DNA from: Pollenia angustigena
Taxonomy: Eukaryota; Arthropoda; Insecta; Diptera; Polleniidae
Assembly (NCBI GenBank): GCA_930367215.1
Contig: OV884059.1
Span: 34,897,882-34,961,881 of the forward strand
Length of the DNA stretch: 64,000 nt
Reading direction: 5' to 3'
Shown here: piece by piece, positions 27,201-39,200 of the stretch
How the letters are laid out: each line of letters opens with the position of its first letter
Numbering within the stretch: position 1 is the stretch's first letter
Program-made: the position numbers and the translations under genes
The notes under the pieces: generated by a model
Told to the model about the DNA's origin: nothing
Database searches by the model: none
The model's input: the letters and a program-made list of their open reading frames with translations, nothing else

Positions 27201-30200
27201 TGCCCCGGTAGACTAGCTGGTAGCGAGCTAGTCTATCAGCACCGAGGTTGCGTGTTCGAATCCCCGCCAAAGACAGAAAAAAAATAAAAAATAAAATAAA
27301 GTAAAATAAAATAGAAAAAATAAAAAAAAGAAAATAATTAAAAAAAAACAAAAAAAAAATAATTAAAAAAAAAAAAATTAAAAAAATAAAAAAAAATTTT
27401 TTTACTTTATTGACTTTGTGTAACTATATATTTTTATAAAAATTTTAAGTATAAAAAAAACTGATTATTTTTTAGATTATAATAGGCTAAATAATAAAGG
27501 ATTACTTTTGGGACATCTCAAACAAAAATAAGTACTTTTTCTAGTAGAAAAGTAAGTAGTTGGCTCGTCAAATTCTCATTATTTTTCTGCTCATTTTGTA
27601 AGCAAAGTTTTTGCTGGGATATAGTGTTGCGATAATCAAGCAAAAATCTGTTGAGTACATTGTTGAATTTAGAGGATGGCACATTATGTATTTCGTGCTA
27701 AAGCCTGTTTTACAGTTTTTACTGAATTCTCTGCTTGTCCATTTGTGGCTGGGTAGCACACAGTTGACGTAATGTGCTCTTTTCCGTTAATTTTTAAAAA
27801 CATTTCGAATTGACTTGAAACCAGTTGCGTTCCATTATCTGAAACCAACACTTTAGGTAACCCGAACCTAGCAAACATGTCTCTTAAAACCGATATGACA
27901 GCTGTGCTCGTTGTGTTTGCTCCCATATCCACGCATTCTAACTACTTGCTAGTGCTGTCTACAATTATCAAACACCAACGCTTCATAAAAGGTCCGAAAA
28001 AGTCTATACGAATCCTTGACCAGACTTCTTCGGATCTTTTCCATGGTAACAATTCATTCGGTGGAGGATTCGATCTAGTTAATAAACAAGGTTCACAGCT
28101 ACGGACCACTCTTTCTTAATCTTTATTTTGATTTGGCCACCAACAACATTCCCTAGCCATAGCCTTCATCTTAATTATTCCTAAGTGTGTGGCGTGTAAA
28201 AATTTAAGTGTTTCTAATTGCAATTTTTCGGGAATAACTACCCAAAATCTCCAAAATAAACAACCTGACTCTTCAGATAATTCGCCTCTTCTAATAAAAT
28301 ACGGTAAGACATCAGAATCATTGTTCTCTGGCCAACCATCCTTAACCAGTTTAGCTACTTTTTGTAGCAATTCGTCCTTTTCCGTTTCCACTTTAATGCT
28401 CTCTAGCGATATCATTTGTCTCGACCCCGTAACTTCTTTAAAAAAATTCAAGTAAACATTGTCGCATAACCCCTCTTGATTCAAATTACATCCCTTCGGA
28501 AATCTTGAAAAATAGTCGGCAATGTTACTTTTTGAGTTTAGATGTAAAACGTCAAACTGATAACCGCATAAAAACAGTGCAATACGCTGCAACCATTTCA
28601 GGAATTCCCCTTTTCGGACCAAATATGTGTTGCAGTGGATTGTTATCCGTAACTAAGGTAAACTGTCTTCCGAAAACATATTGGTGAAACTTTTTAACAC
28701 CAAATAGTATTGCAACTGCTTCCCGGTCCAGTTGCGAATACCTTTTTTCCGCTTCAGATAATGCCCTGGATGCAAACTCAATTGGCCTTTCGTTTCCCTG
28801 ACCGTCAATCTGGGACAAAACAGCCCCTACTCCCACAGGACTTGCATCTACTGTGATTTTTGTTTTTAATTTGGGATTAAAGTGAGCTAGGCAATTATCA
28901 GACAACAAATTTTTCTTTAACTCCTCAAACGATTGAGAGCATTCTTCCGACCACACATATGGCTTGTCTACTCGTAACAATTCATGAAGCGGATTAAGAA
29001 GGGTGGACACGTTTGGCAAAAACCTTCTATAGAAATTTATTACTCCTAAAAATGCCTGGAGTTCTTTAATGTTTTTCGGATGTTTCATCTCCATTATGTC
29101 CTTTACCTTTTCTGGATTCATGTGAAGACCCCTACTATCAATTACGTGACCTAAATAAGTTATACTTTTGCAAAAAAATTCACACTTGTCCTTAGACAAT
29201 TTAAACCCAGCATTACTTAACAATTTCAAAACCCTGTCTACCCTATCCAATAGACCCTTTCTATTAGGAGCTGTGATCAGGATATCATCCAAAAAAACCA
29301 CTACGCCCTCAAGGCCCATTAGCACCGAATCCGTTATTTTCTGGAAAATAGCCGGTGCTGACGCTAATCCGTAAATAAGTCTTGTATACTGAAAAAGGCC
29401 CTTGGAGGTGGAAATGGTTGTGAGCTTTCTCGACTCCTTATCCAGTACTATTTGCTGATACGCAGTACTCAAGTCCAGCTTCACAAACTCTACCCCACCG
29501 TGTAATATAGCAAAAATCTCCTCGACTCGAGGTACCTCTCAATAATCAAGTGGGGGTTTAAGGTGACTTTAAAGTCCCCGCATATTCGTATTCCCCCATC
29601 TTTCTTTAATATGGGCACAGTAGGTGTACCCCACTCACTATAGTCCACTGTTTCTAACACTTTTAATGCCACTAAATTATCTAACTCTGATTTCACTTTT
29701 TTCTTTATGGCCAAAGGTAATGGCCGGGGTCTAAAAAACTTTGGATAAGTACCCTCCTTTAAATGCAGATGTGCCTGACTTTTCTTGAACAAACCCAACG
29801 TGCCGTCAAATAAATTTCCATATTTTTCTAACAAATCATTTTCACTGTTAATCTGACCCGAGTAATTTAAATTTGAAAATTCAATTCTAAAGGTTTTTAA
29901 AAAATTTCGACCCAGCAAAGGAGGTCCACCATCTTTAATAATTATAAACGTTATCGATTTATTTTGGCTTTTAAAACGCACATTTACATCACAAGCCCCG
30001 AGAGCAGTAATATTAGCACCATTGTATACTTTCAACAACGTACTTATTTTTTTAATTTCGTAGTTAGGAAAATTATCTTTAAAAACTTATCTGAAATTAC
30101 ATTATTTTCGGAGCCTGTGTCTAATTGCATATTAAAAGGTTCATCATTAATAAAAACTTTGACTTTAATCGGATTATCTTGTGAACTGCTGAATGCAATT

Positions 30201-33200
30201 AGACTCATTTCCGAACTATCGACAAAATTTACATTTTCAGAGGTCATTTAAGGAAAATGTGTACATCCTTAAATGACCTCTGCGTTTGCAAAGGTTACAT
30301 TTATAAGACTTAAACTTACAATCTTTTTTGCTATGATTAGTATATCCACAGACTTCACATGGTTGTTGCTGTCGCTGCAAATGCTGCTGCCCTTGTGACT
30401 GCTGCTTACTGCACTGCTGACGTTGCTCGTTTTGCTTTTTCTTATTTCTACGTATTTACATATATAGTTGAAGTCATCCTCCGTTTTATGTATTCGACTG
30501 TGTTCGCGATCTTCACTACATTTTCAAATGTTGAGGTTATATTTTCCAAAAATATTTTGTCACGTGCGGAACCCTTTTCCAATCCCATGACGAATTTGTC
30601 CCTCAATACCATATTTAAGCTATCGCCAAACTCACATTTTACGGCCAACGCCCGTACCTGTGCCGCCCATTCGTTGACCGTTTCACTCGAATGTTTTGTA
30701 GCACCATAAAACTTGAAACGTTCTAAAAACGCTGATGTAGCCGGTTGAAAATGATTCCTCATTGCCGTCAAACATGTATCCATTGAAACATCTTCCAGTT
30801 TGTTTGGAGATAATAAATTTTCTAATAGAGTGTAAACGTTATCCGCCAGCGCAGTCAACAATATAGCTTTTTTCCTGTTTCCATCGGTAATCATTGTTGC
30901 AATAAAATATTGCTGCAGTTTTTTCTCAAATATACTCCAAGTGTTCATTTCGTGATCAAAACTTGGAACTTGTATTTGCATTGCTGCACTATTGGCTCCT
31001 TTATCCGTAGCCATGCTTTAATATTTTACAATCTCCTCTCAACACAATAACTTCTTTTTTTTTTAATGACAAATTTTAATTTGCAATTTCTGCTTTTTTT
31101 TACTTAATTTTTTTCTCGTCGCCAATGTGATAAATTTAAACACGAGTTGTTCTTAGTTTGTTCAATCTAAAAGTAATCTTTATTTTTAATTTAACATATG
31201 AAGTTACAAAAAGAGTTACCAGAGCGCATGTTATAAATTACTATGTAAAACTAAATACACTACAATATATATAAAGAAATTATTTAATAAACTTTAAACA
31301 AATGCCTAAAATTGGTGTCGTATGTAGCTTTTTGTTACATGGTGTAGATCATCCAAACAGAGCACGGGGTTTCCCATGGGCCTTCCTTCAACGTTCTGAA
31401 TTTCAGAACATTTGCACAACAAATGAAACACAGTTTTCTTTTCCCTCTTGTCATGTCAATTTCTGCAGGTTTCTAATTCCAGACACGTTTTACACACATG
31501 AGGTCTACTGGCCAGTGTCCAGTTATTATTGAGATCACTGACGCAATTTGTTCCTTATTTAACCTCAGTGGAGAAAATGTCCTCCATTCACCAAAGCCAG
31601 ACTAGAAAGTCCTGGCACGAGTCCACCACACCTGTGCAAGGTAATTAGACTCGCGCTCAAAAATTGACTTACAGTGAATTTGTGGAATGCCAACAAAGTG
31701 ATCTACAAATCTGCCGTACAAAAGACTACCTTGTTTGGCAAAGTCATCTGCTATTTGGTTACCGCGGTATGCCTTGGTATTCACATTGGCATTAACTTAG
31801 AATGTCTCGCAATCTAACTTAAAAATATTTGACATTCTGTTGTTAACCTAGATGCGCTAGAGCTTCAATGGCATCTTTGCTAAAAGTAATACATATATCC
31901 CTCGATACACGATAATACCATATCAAAGATTTCCGGCTGCAGAAAACTACATTCATCCGACAGAAAAAAGGGAACCTGTTACTCCAGTTCCACGAGGAAG
32001 ATCCGCCAGCAAGACGAACTTACCCACAAGTGGGGAAAATTATCTGACTTTTTAAAATTTCCCTTCCCGCGGTTTTTTGGCCCGAACCACAACCACCATG
32101 TAATCCCCGTAGTGTCCTTAGGCAGCTATACACCACATTGAGTCGGGAAACAGTTTAGCAATGTAAATAGCGCCCTCGTGCGTGTAGAACGATTGATCAA
32201 GCACTGCACCATATCTGAAGTCGGTCCTAATTGACTTACAGCGGGCTTATGCCTCAATTCCTGCCAAATGGACCTCTTTATGCATTTATAGTAAATATGG
32301 CTTTAGTCACCCTTGTCCGGACGTTTAGTCCTTATGACAGCTTGCTATCCAGGATCACGTCCATTTTTTGGCGCTATCAAAAATCTGCAGACCAATTCCA
32401 TTCAACCTCGGAAGTTTATAAGTTTTCCGTCCTGTACTTTTTTGTGAATAGCATTAGTTCCGTCGGATAAACAAGACACCTAATTTACACGGTATAGTTT
32501 AGTACCTTTAATGCAACTTCCATACACTGAAACATTCTATTTAAATGTACACCATGTCACTCATCCTTGTGAAAATGTTATTCATAGTCAAGTTCCACAA
32601 TAATGGGGATAGAACTTCTCTAGAGGAGTTCATCTTCCCACCAGTCTTTGAATACTGGTCTCGCCTGTTAAGGAACTAATGACCCTATTCCTAAGCTCAT
32701 TATCCACAAACCTAAAAAAGCTCTCATAAGTCACATGAGATGAGATGTCGCAATAGAGTCCGGTCTGATGTTGTTATAGGCACCCTCAATATCAGGATGG
32801 CTACCCATGGTACACTCATTCAGTTCGAGTGATATTTCAGTTAATTCCACCAATAAGTGAAGAGCTGTTTGAACAGACCAACCATGTGTATAAGCATGTG
32901 TAAATCAGAAGGCATAGTCATCCTCAAGTGTTTATCAATGACCTTCTCGACATTCTTAATAAGAATGGCGTGAGATGCCTGGTGTTTTCTGGCTATTTAT
33001 ATTCCAACAACCGTTGGACTTTTGGATGTAGGTTGGGGCAAGCGGACTCAAGGCCATGATTTTACATAAATGGTTTGTCTCAGAGGATCCTTCCACACCG
33101 ATACAGAAGCTCCTCTATAAATTTTTTTTCGCTGATCTACCCAAATTTTTAAACAATGTAGTGCTTTTCCACATTGAGCAACCCACGACAGTTTCTTTTT

Positions 33201-36200
33201 GCACAGTCGATTTCCGATTTCCGGACTCCACCTTTGTGATTAATTCACTGACTCCTTAATAAACTCACCGCTACATCAATACACTCTGTACCATTAACCT
33301 CATACCGCCCAATTTCTGACCAGCTCAGAGTGTTCTTAGCTAACTAACGTGAAATCAAAAACCAGCAGCAGATGACTATCGGTTATAGCTGTCAAAACAT
33401 ATTGGTAACCGGAACTTTAATTGAAAGTTAGTTTTAACCGAACTTGGTGAAAATGGGGGTAAGAGTGGTAAAGGTTCATTTGTGTCACCTTCGTCTCTTC
33501 TCTTTTAGGAGAACGTCTTCGTTATCCATTTCGCCCATATGACCAAAGAAGTTATCCAATATAGACGAACTAAGTGTCGTTTTGTCAATTGAGCTAACGG
33601 CATCTTAGCTTCTTCTACCTGATGAGCTGGATTGCCTTTGTTACTGGAACCATAGCAGATCCTGCCCTGCTTCTTCCTAAGTTGTTCCAAGGACTGTCGC
33701 CCTTGAGCACTCTCCATTGGCCGAAACCTTCACAACTGTTTAATCCTGGGTGGAAAGTTGAGGGTTGCAGTACTAATAAAAGTTCTTACCTAGGTGCTCA
33801 CTCACTCAGCCATCCGTTTGATTCAGTGAAGGAGTGGATAATGTTTAAATCAATGTCAGAGTGACAAGTTTTGTCCCTAAGGGTTTTCGACTAAACAGTT
33901 CGAGTCTTAGATTTTCAAACACCGGACAATTACAAAGAAGATGTTCCGTCGACTCTTTCTTCTCCTCGTCGTCGCAGCTTCTACATAAGTCATTGCAAGG
34001 GAGCCCTAGCTTTTGGGCATGTTCCCTAATGGGCTAGTGGACAGTTATAACCGCAATTAGGTTCCTGAGTCGCAATCTGATCAGCTTTAATGCCCGCCGA
34101 TTCATTTTTGATCTATGATGGACCAGATTTTCCTGGTTTCCAACAGGCAGTTTCATCAAACCATCTCTGACTGACAATAAGATGAAATTTGGGTACAATA
34201 AGTTGCTAACTTCTCGAGAGTGAAACACCTTTATCATATGTCGAAACTTTACGATCAAAGGTGGTGCTTGCATGCACCAACGGGTCAGCATACAGTTTCC
34301 ACGTATGCCCCTATGTCCAGGGACCCAATTAAGGGTAACCACTGAAAGTCTCGCTATCTCCTCCAGAGTCATCCGGCGTTCATAGACAATTCTCAAAATG
34401 ATAAACACATTATCCATGGATCTTATGGGCCACTTTCGGCAATAATTTAAATATCCCTAGATTTCCCACCATACCGTCGAATGTTGGTCGCGGCTGTGTA
34501 GATAGCCATCATCTCGCCCTGAATGAAACTGCAATGATCCGGTAGCCTAAGAGGAATGTTCCAGTTCATCTGCTCGGAGTTAATGCCAGAACCGACACCA
34601 TACAGTGTTTTAGACACGTCAGTGATTATCTGTATCGCATCCGCGGGAATTCGTAGGCCATCGTAGCTTACTTAGGTGTGATTTCAACCTCTGATTGCCG
34701 GTTTATCTCGAAACAGGATTTGAGCATGTCCGATGTTGTAATCCCTCCTTGCTTAAGTGGCTCTTAATCTTACCTCTGCGTTTGCCGCTAACTTTTCAAG
34801 TGATGACTTTTGGCACACATGTTTTAATTGATGTAACATATTTAATCAAGCCTAAAGTTTAGTTATTTATATTCTAAGAATTCGTATCCTTCCCATATAT
34901 CCTGAAATTTAAAAATGCCACAACAGAATAATACAAAAAAGATAGCTTAATAAAATTTAGTACATACGTTAGATTTAATCCCTTTTCAAAAAAACAAAAA
35001 AGTAACTTTTGAAATTCTAAAACTGCACCACAAATAAAACATTAAAATTTTAGTTATCATACAAACATTTTATTTCTTTTTTTACATACAAATAGAGACG
35101 GCCCAAATTAGGGTTGCCATACGTACTGTTTTAAGCAGTACATGTACTGATTTTTTGCAATTGTACTGTTTTATGCACAACTCCTAAAACAGTACGCAAA
35201 TGTACTGTTTTTTACACTTTGTACAGCTTTTTGTACTTTTTTTTTTGTTCAGTGTACAAAAAACCAAGATATTAAGAAAAACACATTTTTATGATATCCT
35301 AATATTTAACAGTACATAGCTTAAAAAATTCTTTTGTGTTCCAAACAAAAAAGTTCTAAAATAATACGAGTTTTCATTAAATTATTTTTATGAAGAAAGG
35401 AATTTTACAACATGAAAATTAATTAAAATTTATTGATAATTTTTCATTCTTGACTCAAAAATTTGGATTAAAAACCATAAATAGTTCAATAAAATAACCA
35501 CAATACTAATAATTGTTAAAGCTAAGGCACGAGCTCTATGTTTGCATTTGTCCTTCAAGTTGTGCTGAAAAGGTCAACACGAATAAGAAAGACAAAAAAT
35601 GGAAAAACAAAAAATATGTACTTTGAACTTCAAGAAGAATTCTTGACAAAAGTACGAAAAAACAGAAGTAAAGGAATAACATGTTAAAATAAATTAAAAT
35701 AGATAATCATTCAAAGCAAATTTCGATCTACCAAAGGTTGAATACAATTTGGTTTAAGCATTGATGTTAGACTAATGACGTCAGCAGTCGTCGATGGCTG
35801 CGAGTGTTAAACGGTAAGCCCTCTGAGGAGATTGAGTGGTTGCAATCGAAACATGTCAGGGTAACCTGTCCGTAAACACCTGGGTTCGAGCCCAGATTGA
35901 GTCAAGAATGAAAAATTATCAATAAATTTTAATTAATTTTCATGTTGTAAAATTCCTTTCTTCATAAAAATAATTTAATGAAAATTAAATTTAATGAACT
36001 TAACTGCCTGTTTAACGATGTCGAACGTCATCGTTCGAAATCGATGAACAGACTGTAAGCCTAATTAAAAATATTAGTAATTAACAAGGTTACGTCATAA
36101 TGTGCTAAATTTTTGTTTCCGTACTCTTGAAATAATCATTTAAAGATTTTTTTAGGACTTTTATGTTAAACATAACCTAACCTAGTGCTGAAAAATTGAA

Positions 36201-39200
36201 TGATTGCTCAGTCGATCCCCAAAAGTCTCATGACGTTAATAACAGGTTCAGATCTCACAATATTGAAAGCTTCCTCAACATCCAGGAATGAAACTTAAGC
36301 GAATTTCTTAAAATGCAGAGATCTTTCTATGTGGCCAACCAAAGAGTGAAGCTGAGTTTGGGACTGTTTGTATATACGATGGAATAGTTGGTCTTGAGGA
36401 TAAGATCTAACGTAGCCGATTCGTCTCCGTGGAGTTTTCAACATCACTGCAGAGCTTTCTACATGAATGTCACCGCATTAAAGAGTTTTCTGGTTTCCTT
36501 GCGTTTTCAGCAATTCCACTAAGATCAAGCTTGTTGTCCTCAAGTGCACTAGATTTGGCAGACTCGTTGGTCTTTCTTCTGTTCGTATAGGGTTTCACTG
36601 AATCGTCTCTGAAGAAAAAATTTAAATAAATGTACATGGAAACGGAGAAGCAACAGTTTTTTGAAACGTTTCAGTCCCTGAACATGTCCGAGAACCTATT
36701 GATTATAAGCGTCACATCAAAAACCGCCCTTCCTCCCTGCATGGTGTGATGTGCATTAGCGTTATGGAGTTTGGACGATCCGCACCCTGGTCGTATGGCA
36801 TATATCAGCTCGTAAACCATGCTGTATGCGTTTTGCTTTTCACTGCGATAGTGCAAGTATCCTTATCCCTAAAATCAGAGTGAATGAGATATTTAAGGAT
36901 GTTTTTGACCGTAACACAACCTCTACTTTTATCGGCTGCGTACAGAGTACTATAGCCGTTTAAACTGAGTCCGCCACTTCCATCTTACCAAAGAAGTTAC
37001 CCACAAATCCTGTTATTGATTGCTTGTGTTCTTTGGCCGATAAGGAAGCAGAATCGTCTTCTATATGCTCCGTGGTTGCTGTTGTTGTGGTAGTCACCAT
37101 AGAATAAGAATTCTCTTTGTCATCACATTTGTAGACTTGAAGGAAGATAGTTCCAAATCTGTCAAAAGAAATGGGCCTTTGCGGTACATCGGCGAGAGGT
37201 ATTTCCTCCATCTTAGCACCCTGCCATATTTTCCCCAAGGACTCTACAGCATCCATGTACAGCAGTGCTGAACGAATGTAATCCTAATATCAGCTGACAT
37301 CCTCACATTGGGGTGGACATTAAGAAATGCCTAACTTAGTGCAACTACGACCAATTTCCAGTTTTTGTAGCAAGTGCTGCCGTCCCAGGCGTTGCGGTCA
37401 ATGATCGCCCTCGTGCTACAACCTGGTCTGCGCCCGTTAGGCATATCCTTGGATTTTTTAGTCTCAGGAAGGGTGTCCTCCCCTGATCGATGCCGTTTAT
37501 GGGATGGTTCAGTTGGCTTCCGTTCAGGATTGCCTTCCTTCGGAGAGGGGTGAACCCATTGTATACCCTAAATATAGGCTCTTGCTTAATGGAAAGAGCT
37601 TTTCGGACGTAGTTAGTATCAAATAGTGACGACAGCGAGTCACTGTTATTATTACAATGGCCTTCCAGGACTCTTCAACAGCATCAGAAGCGCTTGCTAC
37701 TTTCTAGTTCTGTGTGTTTAGCTTTGGGCCTTTGCGTCCTTCGCCTATGCAGAAAATGGGGACTTATATCATAGTGAAATTAGTTTAAATTAAAGGGGTT
37801 TTAGCTGATTTTTATTTTTAGGTATTTGTAAAATTTTCCGAAATTGGGGTTTTAATTATTAATGAAATTAGTTTCTTAATGTTAGGGACTTAAGGGCATA
37901 ATAAACCACACAAATGGCTTGGCAAACATGTCAAAAGTTTACGTTTGTACAAATATTTTGTGTTGTTAATTGGGGTGTTTGCTGTTTGTACAAACATTTG
38001 AAGCAATGTTTGCAGTAATATTAAAACTTTTTAATATTTGGCAGACATGTTGGATATTTGTCAAACTTTTTGTGGCGTCTAATGCTAAATGTATTCATTT
38101 CAGCGAAAACTTTGCAGAGTGAGGACGATTAAAAATAAGCATTGAAATAATTTTAAATAGTAAAATAAACTTTTTAGCAGTATTGCTTGCCACAAAACAG
38201 CTCTTTGTTTAAATCGCTTTTTACTTTTAATTCTTTACCTTTATTTTATATTTTTCTCCTTTTAAAGCAAAAAAGCAACAAAATTGCCGCAGCACAATCG
38301 GCGTCTGCAGCGTTGCCAGAATTAAGATTTTATCTTATTCTTCAAGATTTTTTGAACAGAATAAGATTTAAAGATTTTTTTTCTCAAATTAAGATTTTTT
38401 ATTTTTAGATATAAAGATTTTTAACTTTTAAGTTTATACAACATACATAATTTTCTTTTACAGTTTTTTAAACAGTAAATTTTTAAAACAATGAGGTTCT
38501 TATCAGCTTGTTGTCTATTGGTTTTGCACACTTTTGTACTAACATGCATCAATATTTCTGGGCATACAAAACATTAAAAAGCATCATAGATTCGCGGTTG
38601 TTCATTTTGGGAATATTGATAAAAAAATTATTTGTAAAAAGAAAAAATGTATAGTATATATTAGGCCCGTTTTCACAACTTACCGATAGCTAAAGGTAGG
38701 ATTGTATCGGCCGTATAAAAACTGTTCCACTATTGCAACTTTGCTTAATTCTACCAGGTAGAATGAACCTTAATTAACTTTATTGCTTACTTAAGGTTAA
38801 AGTAAAGTTTTAATAATGGAACACTTTTTTATCAGGCATTTAAAGTCTACTTTTAGCTATCGGTAAGTTGTGAAAACGGGCCTTAAAAGATTAATTTATT
38901 AAAGAACAAAAAAGTTCATGTATTTAGTTACTATGTCTTAGTACTAAAAGGTAAAACTAATGGAACTAAACCCTAGGATGACCGTCTTGGTCGGGCCAGA
39001 CCAAATTTGTGTTTTCCTTGCAATATTTTTCGAATATACCAAAAAAACAGGGGCGTGAGTTCTATAATGATACGTGCTGAATCGAATGAAACTAATTTGG
39101 ATTCGATTGAAGCAAACTAGTGGGGTGAAATTTTACTTTTATATAAAAGTCTATGAAATTACCCTTTTGGCCAGACCGAATTCTTGCTTTCTTGCAATAT

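Larger units (their letters stand above)
26429..30247 (-). pseudogene. Pol of the gypsy element, broken
   Basis: Protease with LDTGSENN (about 30110-30140), then a frameshift near 30040. The reverse transcriptase first part runs to 29490, is shifted near 29530 by a short deletion, and resumes at 29484 with LDLSTAYQQ and the catalytic FLDDILIT. RNase H has ITVDAS and QLDREAVAI, shifted near 28615. The integrase has an HHCC finger (HATHLG, then CEPC), a TAA near 28115, a TAG replacing a tryptophan codon near 27938, a core with DNGTQ and TNGQAENS, and a C-terminal part at 26429-26746 separated by the insertion 26766-27619. Not functional. Confidence 0.9.
26030..31264 (-). mobile_element. Ty3/gypsy (Mag-type) LTR retrotransposon, dead copy
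   Basis: Minus-strand element with 139-bp LTRs at 26030-26168 and 31126-31264, both beginning TGTGA and ending ACTACA, flanked by ATATA on each side. The primer site next to the 5' LTR reads TGGCGACGAGAAAA. Gag, protease, reverse transcriptase, RNase H and integrase parts are all present but interrupted by frameshifts and stops, and an 854-bp DNA transposon sits in the integrase region. No envelope gene. The LTRs differ at only a few sites, so insertion is not very old despite the broken pol. Confidence 0.92.

Noticed and set aside
27199..27276. Possible functional tRNA gene
   Set aside because: B box is good but cloverleaf arms do not pair, and an A-rich SINE tail follows.
27684..28119. Functional integrase gene
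   Set aside because: Two in-frame stops and a large insertion; it is part of the dead gypsy copy.
35785..35900. Possible functional tRNA gene
   Set aside because: Box A and B are present but there is no closed acceptor stem, and the segment runs into an inverted-repeat arm.
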